Assembly (NCBI GenBank): GCA_018268415.1
Contig: JAFDWO010000047.1
Span: forward strand, 1 to 48,409
From: Actinomycetota bacterium
Lineage (GTDB): Bacteria > Actinomycetota > Thermoleophilia > Solirubrobacterales > 70-9
DNA length: 48,409 bases
Direction of reading: 5' to 3'
A program made the position numbers and the translations under genes. This document shows positions 23,994-33,237 of the stretch, piece by piece (position 1 is the stretch's first letter; each line of letters starts with the position of its first letter). The notes beneath the pieces were generated by a model. The model was given only the letters and a program-made list of their open reading frames with translations, had not been told where the DNA came from and did not search any database.

Positions 23994-25010
23994 TCAGACC
24001 TGATCGCGCAGGCGGGCTTCGCGACCGTAGATGAGCGCGACGACGAGGATGATCATGCCGAAGAGGATCTGCTGGGTCGCGGCCGTATAGCCGTTGGCGA
24101 GCAGCAGGGTGTTGATCAGGGTCAACATCACCGCCCCGATCATGGTCCTCCAGTAGTCGCCGCGGGCGCCGAGCGCCGTACCACCGACGATGATCGCGGT
24201 GACGCCGGTGAACAGATAGCTTTCGCCGATCGTCGTCTGCCCGGCCCCGCTGAAGCCGAGCAGAAGGACGCCGGTGACGGTCGCGCTCACCGCGCTGAAC
24301 GCGAACGCGCCGACGACGAGGCGCCACGTCTTCACCAGCGACAGCTCCGCCGCCACCGGGTTCGATCCGGTCAGGTAGATACGCCTACCGCTGATGGTTT
24401 TTCGCAGGAAGAAGCCGGTGATCGCCGCCAACACCACCCAGAGGACTATCAGCGGCGGCACCCCGAGCCCGAACGTCTTCGAGTTGACACTGGCGAAGGT
24501 CGTCAGCCAGGCGGGCGGGGTACCGGTGACGACGTGCATGGTCAGCACCTCGAGCAGCCCCAGGACGAGGAAGTTCATCCCGATCGTGACGACGATCGAC
24601 TCGACTTTGAAGTGGTGACAGATGAAGCCACTGGCCCCGCCCATGACGGCGGCAGCCAGCAGGATCACGATCAGCGCCGGGACGAACGCCCAGTGCTTTT
24701 CGCCCACCAACACTGCCATCAGAATGTTGCCCAACCCGATGAACGCAGGCACCGAAAGGTCGAAGTACCCGAGCAAGATCAGCACGGTCTGCCCCAGCGC
24801 GGCCAGCCCGAGAAACGATGCGACGAGCAGCATCGATTTGACGCTGACCATGGAGCTGAAGCCGTCGAGCGTCACCGCTCCGTAGAGGAAGATCGCGACC
24901 AGGACGACGATCTGCGCGAGGGGGAAGTCCCGGTTCCACTGCGCCAGGGTCGCCATCACGCCGCCACGGGTGCGTTCGGGCGCGGGGGTGGTCCGGTCGA
25001 GGCTGTTCAT
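23994..25010 (-). CDS. RbsC-type ABC transporter permease B
   Basis: A 338-residue integral membrane protein with about nine hydrophobic segments (first near residue 33: IVVLVAIFLYGAVTL). The EAA-like loop region and GSNPVAAELS (compare G.N..AA..sGi in RbsC) mark the ribose/autoinducer permease family (BPD_transp_2). Start ATG 25010 overlaps the permease A stop (ATGA). With permease A it should form the heterodimeric channel of the importer energised by the ATPase upstream. Confidence 0.9.
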   Translation of the reverse strand: MNSLDRTTPAPERTRGGVMATLAQWNRDFPLAQIVVLVAIFLYGAVTLDGFSSMVSVKSMLLVASFLGLAALGQTVLILLGYFDLSVPAFIGLGNILMAVLVGEKHWAFVPALIVILLAAAVMGGASGFICHHFKVESIVVTIGMNFLVLGLLEVLTMHVVTGTPPAWLTTFASVNSKTFGLGVPPLIVLWVVLAAITGFFLRKTISGRRIYLTGSNPVAAELSLVKTWRLVVGAFAFSAVSATVTGVLLLGFSGAGQTTIGESYLFTGVTAIIVGGTALGARGDYWRTMIGAVMLTLINTLLLANGYTAATQQILFGMIILVVALIYGREARLRDQV

Positions 25011-25981
25011 GCCGCGCCCTCGATTCCCCGCGGGGCGATCCGGGTGCTTAGGACCACCGCGATCACCAGGACCGCGCCGTAGACGACGTCCAGCCATTGG
25101 GGCGGGATATCGATGGTCAGGAGGAGGTTCTGGATCAAGAAGATGCTGGTCGCGCCGAGCAGAGCGCCGGCAAGGCCGCCGCGGCCGCCGCCGATCGGCG
25201 TCCCACCGAGCGAGACGGCGGCGATCGCGATCAGCGAGTACCGCAGGCCGATCGTGGAGTCGGCCGAGTGGAGGACGCCGGTCAGCGCGATCCCGCCGAG
25301 CGCGGCGAACATCCCGCCGAGCGCGTAGGCGATCACGCGGACGGTTGCGACGTTGACGCCAGAGGCAAATGCGGTCGGGGCGCTGGCGCCGACCGAGAAC
25401 ATCGTCGTGATCAGCGGCGTCCGGCGCAGGAGCAGCCAGAGGATCGGCGGCGCCGCGATCAGTAGCAGCGCCCCGGGCACCGGTCCGATCTGGCCGAGCA
25501 GATGGTCGGTCCAGTTGGATGGCGCTTCCTGTGGCGTGGCAAGGACCTGCTGGTTGATGCCGCTGATCACGAAGAGCGCGCACAGCCCGGTGATGATCGC
25601 CGGCACCCGCAACAGCGAGATCGCCATCCCGCTCAAGGCCCCGGTCGCGGCACCGAGGCACAAGAGGATCGGGATCGCCAGGACCGGAGCGCCCAGGCCG
25701 GTGGGAAGCAGCACGACGACCAGGAAGATGTTGCTGAGGCTGAGCGTCGGGCCGATCGAGAAATCGAGACCGCCACTGACCACCGAGGGCACGGTCGCCA
25801 TCGCGACGAGCGCGAACGGCGCCAGATTGGCGAGGGTCTGCGGCAACGTCCCACCGGAGACGAAGCCGGGGTCCTTGATCAGGTTCACCACGAACAGGAC
25901 GGCCGCCAGCACTCCGGTGAAGATGTAGGTGCGGCTGCGCTGCTCGGCGGCCATGCCGCGCAGGGAGGAGAGGCTACGCAT
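25007..25981 (-). CDS. RbsC-type ABC transporter permease A
   Basis: A 324-residue BPD_transp_2 permease with eight or more membrane segments. DFSIGPTLSLSNIF matches the LSVG motif of the family and RRTPLITTMFSVGASAPTAFASGVN the cytoplasmic coupling loop. The ATG at 25981 is chosen because AGGAGG, formed by the last Glu-Asp codons of the ATPase, lies six bases upstream; an ATG at 25987 is too close. It overlaps both the ATPase stop region and the permease B start, so all three are coupled. Confidence 0.9.
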   Translation of the reverse strand: MRSLSSLRGMAAEQRSRTYIFTGVLAAVLFVVNLIKDPGFVSGGTLPQTLANLAPFALVAMATVPSVVSGGLDFSIGPTLSLSNIFLVVVLLPTGLGAPVLAIPILLCLGAATGALSGMAISLLRVPAIITGLCALFVISGINQQVLATPQEAPSNWTDHLLGQIGPVPGALLLIAAPPILWLLLRRTPLITTMFSVGASAPTAFASGVNVATVRVIAYALGGMFAALGGIALTGVLHSADSTIGLRYSLIAIAAVSLGGTPIGGGRGGLAGALLGATSIFLIQNLLLTIDIPPQWLDVVYGAVLVIAVVLSTRIAPRGIEGAA

Positions 25982-27545
25982 CGCCATCCTCCTGGCCGAA
26001 GAACCCGGAGACGAGGCTCGCGCGCGACAGGCTCGTGCTCGCGAACTCGGCGAACAGCGTGCCCTCACGGAAGACGAGGACCCTATCCATCAACTCGATC
26101 AGCTCGTCGAGCTCGGTAGAGAGCATGACCACGGCGACTCCTTCCTCAGCCAGCGTGCGCAGCAGCTTGTAGACATCCCGCTTGGCGTTCAGGTCGATGC
26201 CGCGGGTGGGATCGTTCAGCAGCAGGATCGTCGGATCGACCGCCAACCACCTGGCGATCACGACCTTCTGCTGGTTGCCGCCGCTGAGCGTCGTGATCGG
26301 AAGTCCGGCCGATCCCAGCTTGATCGACAGCTGCTCGCGAAAGTGGGCGAGCCGCCGGTCGGTGCGGGACCGCCACAAGATGCCCGCACGCCGGTCCTCG
26401 GCGGGCGTCGCAGCGGCGAAGTTGTCGCGGATCGAGAGCGTTGGGAAGAGCGATTCCGAGCGTCGGTCGCGCGCCACGTAGACCATCCCGAGGTCACGCG
26501 CCTTGGCCGATGAGCGGACCACGGTCGAGTTCCCGTCCTTGACGTAGATGACCTCGCCGGAGGATGCCCCGCCCCAGAGAGCGCTGAGGAAGGCGTCCTG
26601 TCCGTGACCCTCCAGCCCGGCGAGCCCGACCAGTTCTCCGGCGCCGAGCTTGAAGTCGATCGGCGCCGCGTCTGGACGGAGCACGATGTCGTGACCTTCG
26701 AGCACCGTGCCCCCGGCGCGCTTGACCCGCATGCCCCGATCCGGCTCGGCGCCCTCGGTGAGATTCTCGGCGCCGCTCATCAGGCGGACCAGTCGCGCCG
26801 GGGTAGCCTCGTCGCGGTCAAGCGTCGCCACCGAGCTTCCGGTTCGCAGGACGGTGGCGCGATCGGCGATCTCTTCGATCTCGTCCATCCGGTGGGAGAT
26901 GAAGATGACCGAGGCCTGCCCCGCCGTCTGCTCGCGGACGATCGCGAAGAGACGATCCCTGGTGGCGACGTCGAGTGCCGAGGTCGACTCGTCCAGGATC
27001 AAGATGTCCCTCGGCTTCCGGACCAGGGCGCGAGCGATGCCACAAACCTGGCGAAGGCTCAGCGGCAGGCGCTCGATCGGCACGTCCAGCGGTGGCGCTT
27101 CGCCCAGCAGGTCGATCAGCGCCGCCTGCGCGAGGTCGCGCTTTTCCCGCTTCGAGAATCGGTGGCGGAAGAGGCCATCGGAGCCCATCCAGATGTTGTC
27201 GAGGATGCTCTGCGAAGGTGCGACCAAGGTCTCCTGAAAGACCGGCACCACTCCCCGGGCGAGCATCGTCCGCGGCGAGTGCGTGTGATCGATCGGGATG
27301 TCGGCAATCCTCACCGTCCCCTGGTCGGGCCGATGCACCCCGGCCAGGATCTTGACCAGGGTGCTCTTGCCGGAGCCGTTCTCACCGACGATCGCGTGGA
27401 CTTCGCCTCGGCGGACGGAGAAGCTGCAGTCGCGGAGCGCCTTCGTCTGGCCGAAGGCCTTGGCGAGACCCTCGACCGCAAGCAGCACGTCACCGTCCTC
27501 CGCCGCCGCTTCACGAGTGGGGCTCGGGGATGGCTGCGAGGGCAT
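25974..27545 (-). CDS. RbsA-type ABC transporter ATPase (two nucleotide-binding domains)
   Basis: A 523-residue tandem ATPase. Domain 1 has Walker A GENGSGKST, a degenerate signature LPLSLRQVCGIARAL and Walker B ILILDESTSALD. Domain 2 has a degenerate Walker A (GLEGHGQDAF), a good signature LSGGNQQKVVIARWL and Walker B LLLNDPTRGID with Asn-Asp replacing Asp-Glu. One competent and one degenerate site is usual for RbsA/MglA proteins. The start is uncertain: ATG 27545 or GTG 27581, neither with a clear ribosome site; the promoter at 27722-27751 excludes starts further up. No binding-protein gene is in this operon; those at 29.6 and 38.4 kb are candidates. Confidence 0.88.
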   Translation of the reverse strand: MPSQPSPSPTREAAAEDGDVLLAVEGLAKAFGQTKALRDCSFSVRRGEVHAIVGENGSGKSTLVKILAGVHRPDQGTVRIADIPIDHTHSPRTMLARGVVPVFQETLVAPSQSILDNIWMGSDGLFRHRFSKREKRDLAQAALIDLLGEAPPLDVPIERLPLSLRQVCGIARALVRKPRDILILDESTSALDVATRDRLFAIVREQTAGQASVIFISHRMDEIEEIADRATVLRTGSSVATLDRDEATPARLVRLMSGAENLTEGAEPDRGMRVKRAGGTVLEGHDIVLRPDAAPIDFKLGAGELVGLAGLEGHGQDAFLSALWGGASSGEVIYVKDGNSTVVRSSAKARDLGMVYVARDRRSESLFPTLSIRDNFAAATPAEDRRAGILWRSRTDRRLAHFREQLSIKLGSAGLPITTLSGGNQQKVVIARWLAVDPTILLLNDPTRGIDLNAKRDVYKLLRTLAEEGVAVVMLSTELDELIELMDRVLVFREGTLFAEFASTSLSRASLVSGFFGQEDGDA

Positions 27546-27721
27546 CGGGTTCGTCGTTCGAGTCACCGGCACGTTGGTCACTGCGCTGTCTTGACAAGGA
27601 ACTGGCTGGAAAAACCCCGGTTGTCCACCGCTGAAATCTCCTCTCGAACCCTTCGATCCTGCTCCCAAAGCAGCCCGCTCGATTCGGGACTCTTCAGTCT
27701 CGAAAGGCGGCTGTGCCAGCA

Positions 27722-27751
27722 ATTGTATCCATATCTTTGATTCGCCGTCAA
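27722..27751 (-). promoter_or_regulatory. TTGACG-N18-TACAAT promoter with GGATACAAT box (ABC operon)
   Basis: On the minus strand TTGACG (27751-27746) is followed by 18 bases and TACAAT (27727-27722), a near-consensus vegetative promoter. GGATACAAT covers the -10. This is the clearest evidence that the recurring box includes a -10 element. The gap 27752-27826 holds nothing else I recognise. Confidence 0.7.
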
Positions 27752-27826
27752 GATGACGATCAGCCGCGGCGAGCGACGGACAAGGGGAACGTCGAGCCGC
27801 CTACCCGCCGCCGGCTGGAACCCAGC

Positions 27827-29404
27827 TCATCGGGTCAGCGCCGCAAGCGAAGGAGGCTGCATCCACTCCGATGGATCGAAGCCGAGGTCTTCGAGGACGA
27901 CGCGGGCCGCGTTGCGCCCAGGGAATCCGGTGACCATGCCGCCAGGGTGGGTCGTGGCGCCGGTCTGGTACAGCCCTTCGACCGGCATTCGATATCCGGC
28001 CCAACCGGGAACCGGCCGGTTGGGACCCATCTGGTCGGCGATCATGTCGCCGGCGGTCGTCGACCCGCCGCGAAGATTCCGATTGCGGCGCTCCATGTCG
28101 AGCGGGGAATGGACCGCCCGGGCGACCTCGCTTCCAGGCTCGTAACCGTCGGTCTTGGACGCGTAGACGCCAAGAAGGCGATCCGCGTAGCCCTCCTTCT
28201 CGCGGTCCCAGTTCGTCGCATCGCCGTGTAAGAGGTAAGGAGCGGGCGTCGTGATCTTCATCGTCGCGCATCCCGCCGGGGCCCGAGTGGGATCGATGAG
28301 CGACGAGCACATCGCCGTCATCATCCGGTCGTCGCCCGAGAGCCTTCCCTCGACGACATCCCTGAACTGCGCCGACATCCCGTCCGGCGAGCCGAAGGAC
28401 CCGATCACCACCGGGGTCCGACCGGCCGCGGTTTCATAGGTTGGGATTTGCTCGAGGGCCAGATGCATAACAAGGATGGAGGCGCCGGTCTGCCACCGGG
28501 AGAGGCGATCGAACTCGGGGGGGAGACATCCGGGACCGAGCAGATCCGGCAGGTCGACCGCATTGGCCGACGAAACGACGGCGCGGGCGGCGCCGAAACG
28601 CTCGCCGTCGGCGGTACTCACCGCCACCGCCCGTCCATGCTCGACGATGATCCGGTCGACGCGCCGACCGCAGAGGAGCCGCCCGCCGTTGCCCTCCACC
28701 ACCGCGACCAACGCCTCGACGAGGGCGCCCGAGCCGCCGACGGCCACCGGCCACGAGAAGCGGGAGAACATCCCCGCCACCGAAGTCAGGGCCATCGCTG
28801 TGCCGGGGTTCTGGAATGGCTGCAGCGAGACGCCCGCCAGCCAGGACAACAGCGCCCGCGAGTGCTCATCCTCGAAACGGTCCCGCATCAGCTCCGCGGC
28901 GGTCGACCGCAAGAGAGAGGCGAGCTTGGCGACCGCGGGCGATGGCTCCGAGGTGACGCCGGGGGGCGCCGCGATCGTCTGTAGGTAGAGCCCCAGCACC
29001 TCGTCCCAGTCTGCGACCACCTGGCGGAAGGCGTCGGCGTCGGCCTCCGAGAACCTCGCGAGTTCCGCGGCCGTGACATCGACGTTGCGCGACATCGTCA
29101 CGGTGGCGCCGTCGTTGCAGTGGACAACCATGATCTGCTCGGGCTCGGCGTAGCGAAGGCCGTTGGCGACCAGGCCGAGCTCGTCATGACTGATCACCGG
29201 ATTCACCTGCAGGAGGGCATGGGTGCTGGCGCAGGTGTCCTGCAGATAGCCGGGCCCGGTCAACTCCTCGGTCACCGTCGCGCCTCCTGGGACCTCGCGC
29301 TCCTCGAGCAGCGTGACCGAGAGCCCGGCGAGGCCGAGGTAGGCGGCCGCGATCAGCGCGTTATGTCCGCTGCCGATGATGACGACGTCCGAATTCGAGT
29401 CCAT
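27827..29404 (-). CDS. Phytoene desaturase/CrtI-like FAD oxidoreductase
   Basis: A 525-residue two-dinucleotide-fold flavoprotein. It opens with VVIIGSGHNALIAAAYL (residues 8-24) and the second-strand E of LLEEREVPGGAT. It ends with YQTGATTHPGGMVTGFPGRN, AARVVLEDLG, the FAD-binding close of phytoene-desaturase-like amine oxidases. Members oxidise, isomerise or desaturate many hydrophobic substrates; none of the carotenoid genes are near, so a catabolic dehydrogenation is more likely. Start ATG 29404 has GGGAACGGG before it. A GGATACTCT box lies at 29472-29464 in the divergent promoter region shared with the binding protein. Confidence 0.87.
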   Translation of the reverse strand: MDSNSDVVIIGSGHNALIAAAYLGLAGLSVTLLEEREVPGGATVTEELTGPGYLQDTCASTHALLQVNPVISHDELGLVANGLRYAEPEQIMVVHCNDGATVTMSRNVDVTAAELARFSEADADAFRQVVADWDEVLGLYLQTIAAPPGVTSEPSPAVAKLASLLRSTAAELMRDRFEDEHSRALLSWLAGVSLQPFQNPGTAMALTSVAGMFSRFSWPVAVGGSGALVEALVAVVEGNGGRLLCGRRVDRIIVEHGRAVAVSTADGERFGAARAVVSSANAVDLPDLLGPGCLPPEFDRLSRWQTGASILVMHLALEQIPTYETAAGRTPVVIGSFGSPDGMSAQFRDVVEGRLSGDDRMMTAMCSSLIDPTRAPAGCATMKITTPAPYLLHGDATNWDREKEGYADRLLGVYASKTDGYEPGSEVARAVHSPLDMERRNRNLRGGSTTAGDMIADQMGPNRPVPGWAGYRMPVEGLYQTGATTHPGGMVTGFPGRNAARVVLEDLGFDPSEWMQPPSLAALTR

Positions 29405-29463
29405 CCCGTTCCCTTTCCCTTCCAGCTACTGCCCCTTCGGCACAGAAGTGTACCGAAGAAGTA

Positions 29464-29507
29464 AGAGTATCCATTCGTTCGGGCTGGTAACAATATTTGG
29501 ATACAAA
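29464..29507. promoter_or_regulatory. Divergent GGATAC boxes between the CrtI-like and binding-protein genes
   Basis: GGATACTCT (minus, 29472-29464) points to the oxidoreductase and GGATACAAA (plus, 29499-29507) to binding protein 1, about 68 bases before its ATG. The nonamers start 35 bases apart. Confidence 0.55.
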
Positions 29508-29574
29508 AGGACGTAGAGTCGCAACTAAGCGATAAGGTTTTGAGAGTCTTAATTGGGTTCAGAGAGGAGTGGTA

Positions 29575-30837
29575 ATGAAAAGTTCAAGGTCGATCGGTCT
29601 GGCTGTCGCCGTGCTGACGGCGCTGTGCGTCGCCGTCGCGGTGGCCGGCTGCGGGAGCTCGGGCTCGAGCGCGACGAGCTCCACCGCGGGCGACGAAGGG
29701 ACGACCCGCCCGACCGCCTCCGAAGGCGGAACCTGCGGAACGATCCCCACCCGTGCGCCTGCGGATCCGGACAACGTGCTGGCCGAATTCCCTCAGTCGG
29801 TCCAAGCTGCGTACAACCTGTATTCGGGGCCGATCAGCACCAGCGCCTGGGGCGATTGGAAGCCGAGTCATCCCGGCCCGTACAAGGTCTTCCTCAGCAT
29901 GGGCAACATCGGCGGGGATGGCTTCTCCGACCTCTTCATCCCCGGACTGGAAAAGGTCGCCGATGAATCGTCCTTGATCGGCAGCGTCGAAGCGGAGAGC
30001 GCCCACTACGAAGTCCAGACCCAGATCCAGCAGGTGCAGAAGGCGATCCGCGATCAGGCCGACCTGATCGTCTTCTTCCCGCTCAATCCGTCTGCTGACG
30101 CTGCGGTGATGGAAGAAGCAGGAAAGGCGGGCATTCCGGTGATCGCACCCCTCTCTGCGTCTGCCAACCGCTACACCGTCGGCGTATCGGGCAACGAGAA
30201 CCTGCAGGGCGCCACAACCATGGGCGCGCTGGCACCGCTGATGAAAGGCGCGGGCAGCCTGCTCGAGATGCAAGGCGTGCCCGGCGTTCCCGCCAGCGAC
30301 GGCGTGCTCGAGGGAATCGACGAAGTCCTCGCCGGCTGCCCCGAAATCGAAGTCGTCGCCAAGCCGGTCGGCAACTTCACCGAGGCGACCGCGAAGACGC
30401 AAACCCTGCAGACGCTCGCCGCCCATCCTCAGCCGATCGACGGGGCGATCCAGGTCGGCGGCATGTCGGTCGGCATCGTCCAGGCGTTCGAACAGACCGG
30501 CCGCGAGGTACCGCCGATCGGCGACGTCGGCGGCACCCCCGGCTTCCTCGCCTATTGGAGCGAAAAGGAAGGCAGCTACGAAGGCGCCTCGATGCCGGTG
30601 CCGGTCGGCGCACTCGGCGAATCCGTCGGGTACCTCGCCGCAGGGCTGCTCGAAGGTCGCGGGATGAAGGTCAACGAGATCCTGCAGACGCCCCTGCTGA
30701 TCACCAACCAAAACCTCAACGAATGGGTCGATCCCGAATGGTCCTTGTTGACGCCGCTGGTCTATCCGCCCGGGTCGCGGAAGGACTTCTACCCGCCCGA
30801 ATACCTCGAAGAATTCTTCGCCAAGCCGGCGAAGTAG
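29575..30837 (+). CDS. Sugar-type ABC substrate-binding lipoprotein 1
   Basis: A 420-residue lipoprotein. Signal peptide SIGLAVAVLTALCVAVAVAG precedes the lipobox cysteine (VAGC, about residue 26), then a Gly/Ser/Thr linker and a periplasmic-binding-protein domain of the RbsB type (ADLIVFFPLNPSADAAVMEE, GIPVIAPLSASANRY, AAHPQPIDGAIQVGG). GAGGAG lies six bases before the ATG. It is a paralogue of the protein at 38360-39637; both share EFPxxVQxAxNLY, KPSHPGPY and an ending like EYLEEFFAKPAK. It should deliver substrate to the permease/ATPase encoded just across the oxidoreductase gene. Confidence 0.9.
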   Translation: MKSSRSIGLAVAVLTALCVAVAVAGCGSSGSSATSSTAGDEGTTRPTASEGGTCGTIPTRAPADPDNVLAEFPQSVQAAYNLYSGPISTSAWGDWKPSHPGPYKVFLSMGNIGGDGFSDLFIPGLEKVADESSLIGSVEAESAHYEVQTQIQQVQKAIRDQADLIVFFPLNPSADAAVMEEAGKAGIPVIAPLSASANRYTVGVSGNENLQGATTMGALAPLMKGAGSLLEMQGVPGVPASDGVLEGIDEVLAGCPEIEVVAKPVGNFTEATAKTQTLQTLAAHPQPIDGAIQVGGMSVGIVQAFEQTGREVPPIGDVGGTPGFLAYWSEKEGSYEGASMPVPVGALGESVGYLAAGLLEGRGMKVNEILQTPLLITNQNLNEWVDPEWSLLTPLVYPPGSRKDFYPPEYLEEFFAKPAK

Positions 30838-30870
30838 CGGCCGCGATCCCGGCCGGTCCTGAGTCCGGAT

Positions 30871-31608
30871 ATGGACACTATGGAACTCGAGGGAAGGGTC
30901 GCGCTGGTCACCGGGGCCGGCGCGACCGGAGGGATCGGGTTCGAGATCGCCCGGGCGCTGCGACGCGAAGGGGCTCGGGTCCTGATCTCGGGGCGGGACG
31001 CCGAGCGCGGGGAAGCGACCTGCCGCGCGCTCGGTGGGGGGACGCGATTCCTGCTCGCGAACCTGGCCGACGTCGGCCAGGTTCGCCGCCTCGCCGAGGA
31101 GGCGGGTGAAGTGGATGTGCTCGTCAACAACGCCGCCGGCATCTCCTTCTGGCCCACCGCCGAGCAGCCGCTCGACGAGTACGAAATGGTGTTCGCGACA
31201 AACGTGCGGGCGCCTTACTTCCTCACCTCCGCCTTGGCGCCCGGGATGGTCGCGCGGGGCGGCGGCAGCATCGTCAACCTCAGCACCGTGGCCGCCGGTC
31301 TCGGGACTCCCGGGGTCTCGGTCTACGCCGCCTCGAAGGCCGCGCTCGAGTCGCTGACCCGGACGTGGGCGGCCGAATACGGGCCGCATGGCGTGAGGGT
31401 CAACACCGTCGCGCCGGGGCCGATCGAGAGCGAGAAGGTGCTGATCCTGATGGGCGAGACGATCGAGGAGGTCGGCCGGGAATCGCCGCTCGGGCGGGTC
31501 GGCAGGACCGCCGAGGTCGCCGAGACGGTCGCCTTCCTCGCCTGCCCGCGGGCGGGCTACGTCTCCGGCGCCTGCATCCCCGTCGACGGCGGCCGCAGCG
31601 CGGTCTGA
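30871..31608 (+). CDS. Short-chain dehydrogenase/reductase (SDR-1)
   Basis: A 245-residue classical SDR: TGAGATGGIG cofactor motif (residues 15-24), NNAAG, catalytic Ser in NLSTVAAG, YAASK catalytic pair and the C-terminal GYVSGACIPVDGG. It is NAD(P)-dependent; the Arg of ISGRD after strand 2 slightly favours NADP. It follows binding protein 1 by 33 bases and is probably in the same transcript. The start ATG at 30871 or, nine bases on, 30880 (MELEGRVALVTG) are equally plausible. It likely oxidises a pathway alcohol. Confidence 0.9.
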   Translation: MDTMELEGRVALVTGAGATGGIGFEIARALRREGARVLISGRDAERGEATCRALGGGTRFLLANLADVGQVRRLAEEAGEVDVLVNNAAGISFWPTAEQPLDEYEMVFATNVRAPYFLTSALAPGMVARGGGSIVNLSTVAAGLGTPGVSVYAASKAALESLTRTWAAEYGPHGVRVNTVAPGPIESEKVLILMGETIEEVGRESPLGRVGRTAEVAETVAFLACPRAGYVSGACIPVDGGRSAV

Positions 31609-31627
31609 CTGGTCTTCGCCCCCGTCC

Positions 31628-32029
31628 CTACGCGGCGGCGCCGAAGTAGTCGGCCACCCCGTCGGGATTCGAGAGGAAGGTCTCCATCCTCTCGATCCTC
31701 CCGTCGCTGACGAAGAGCGCATTCACCATGTACTGGTCGAGAGAGCGGCCGCTCTCGTCCTGCGCCGTGTTGTGGAAGGAAAGGGCGACGCCGTTCCGAC
31801 CCGACATAACCTGCAGGAGCTCGGCGTCGATCTCCCGCGAGACGATCGACCGATAGCGCTCGATGACGGAGTCCCGGCCGCGGACGGTGCCGGAGATCAC
31901 CGCGTCTCCGGGGAACTCCCAGATCACGTCCTCGGCCAGCAGGTCTGCAAGGCCCGGCCAATCACGCGCGACGAGGACCTCCCGAAAGCGCCTGCCGACC
32001 TCGGCGTGAGCAGATTCGAGCTCAGGCAT
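31628..32029 (-). CDS. SnoaL/NTF2-like protein 1
   Basis: A 133-residue cone-fold protein. FREVLVARDWPGLADLLAED and VIWEFPGDAVISGTVRGRDS are the first helices and strand of a SnoaL-like domain, and the end RIERMETFLSNPDGVADYFG matches the last strand. Such proteins are small isomerases, hydrolases or ligand binders. The ATG at 32029 lies inside the last codons of the alpha/beta hydrolase, so they form one unit. No specific function can be assigned. Confidence 0.82.
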   Translation of the reverse strand: MPELESAHAEVGRRFREVLVARDWPGLADLLAEDVIWEFPGDAVISGTVRGRDSVIERYRSIVSREIDAELLQVMSGRNGVALSFHNTAQDESGRSLDQYMVNALFVSDGRIERMETFLSNPDGVADYFGAAA

Positions 32030-32981
32030 CTTCTGGTTCCAGGTCGAGTCGGCCCGTCACGGGATCTGTAGCTCCCGATCCTTTGGCGACCAGGTGCTCG
32101 CCGAACCACTCGCGCGCCGCCCCGACCGCTTCCTCGTTCCAGGTCGTGTAGACGGAGTAGTGGTGGCCGTGCCCGACGATCAGCTTCTTCGGCTCACCGG
32201 CCGCCTCGAAGGCCGCCCGTTGGGCCTCCAGCAGCCGGGGATACTCTTCGTCGGCGATCAGCATCAGCAATGGTTTCGGTGCGATCTTCGGCATCAGCGC
32301 GATCATGTCGTCGACCGGCGTCGGCCAGAGAGACTGCAGCGTGATCCGCGGCGGCCAGTTACGTTTCTCCTCGGCCCCGAAGGTGCCCCAATATTCGGCA
32401 TAGTCGGCCGAATCGTCCTCCGGGTAGACCACGTACTGAGGCTCTTTGCCGAGCGCCCGGTCGCGGCGGTCCTCATTCAACCTCTGCCGGAGTGCCTCAG
32501 GATCGCCGTCCGACATCATCATCGCCCACAGGTCGAGGTCGGTTCCCACCCCCGGCACCTGGACAACGAGGCATTTGACCCGCCAGTCCAAGGCGGCGAC
32601 GACCAAGGCGTTGCGTCCACCGAGGCTGGTCGACCAGAGTCCGATCCGGTCGGGGTCGAGCTCCTCGACGGTGCTCGCGAAAGTGATCGCTTCCTGAAAG
32701 TCCTCGACCTGGCCGCAGTGGTCGACCTCGTCACGCGGCTCTCCGTCGCTGTCGCCAAAGCTGCGGTAGTCGAAGGCGAGGGCGGCGATGCCGTCGGCGA
32801 CGAAGGCCTCGGCGATCGCCGGGATGCTCCACTCCTTCGCCCCACCCATGCCGTGGGCGAGGATGACCACCGGATGAGGGCCCTCCCCCGCAGGCACCTG
32901 GAGCCGGCCGCGGACCGTGACTCCGCGAACCTTGAACTCGATATCGCGTGGCTCCGAGGCCTCTTCTCGCCCGTTCGTCAT
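32022..32981 (-). CDS. Alpha/beta hydrolase (dienelactone/X-prolyl type)
   Basis: A 319-residue alpha/beta hydrolase. HPVVILAHGMGGAKEWSIPA forms the oxyanion region, the nucleophile serine is in GLWSTSLGGRNAL (about residue 133; the first Gly of GxSxG is replaced by Ser), a candidate Asp lies in LIADEEYPRLLEAQ, and the His is in HGHHYSVY. Cap-like helices lie between. Related proteins hydrolyse C-C bonds, esters or dienelactones. The ATG at 32981 has AAAGGA eight bases upstream; a longer frame to 33149 crosses the promoter region. A GGATACGAT box lies about 80 bases upstream. Confidence 0.85.
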   Translation of the reverse strand: MTNGREEASEPRDIEFKVRGVTVRGRLQVPAGEGPHPVVILAHGMGGAKEWSIPAIAEAFVADGIAALAFDYRSFGDSDGEPRDEVDHCGQVEDFQEAITFASTVEELDPDRIGLWSTSLGGRNALVVAALDWRVKCLVVQVPGVGTDLDLWAMMMSDGDPEALRQRLNEDRRDRALGKEPQYVVYPEDDSADYAEYWGTFGAEEKRNWPPRITLQSLWPTPVDDMIALMPKIAPKPLLMLIADEEYPRLLEAQRAAFEAAGEPKKLIVGHGHHYSVYTTWNEEAVGAAREWFGEHLVAKGSGATDPVTGRLDLEPEDA

Positions 32982-33061
32982 GTCATTCCTTTCTCTCTCT
33001 GGAGGCCCGCCTGCCGCCGCGCCGTCCGGCGCGGCGCGTCGCGAACCGCATCCCGCGAAAT

Positions 33062-33092
33062 ATCGTATCCTTTTATGACTTTCGGGTACATT
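33062..33092. promoter_or_regulatory. GGATAC-type box pair upstream of the alpha/beta hydrolase
   Basis: GGATACGAT (minus, 33070-33062) points to the hydrolase. GGGTACATT (plus, 33084-33092) points into a stretch with no recognisable plus-strand gene. Nonamer starts are 22 bases apart as at 21865/21887. The rest of 32982-33237 shows nothing I can identify. Confidence 0.5.
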
Positions 33093-33237
33093 TACTTTCT
33101 CCTGCGATCCTGGAGATACTGCGACCGTGCGGGACGAGCGGCTCGTCACCGAGCGTCACGCGATGATCGAGTGAGGCAACCTCGGCACCGGGTCGACATC
33201 GACACGCCGGAGCAGCCGGCCGAATTGGAGCACGGAC

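Noticed and set aside
32239-32247. A GGATACTCT match on the plus strand
   Set aside because: It lies inside the alpha/beta hydrolase coding sequence, where it encodes part of DEEYPRLLE, and faces no gene start.
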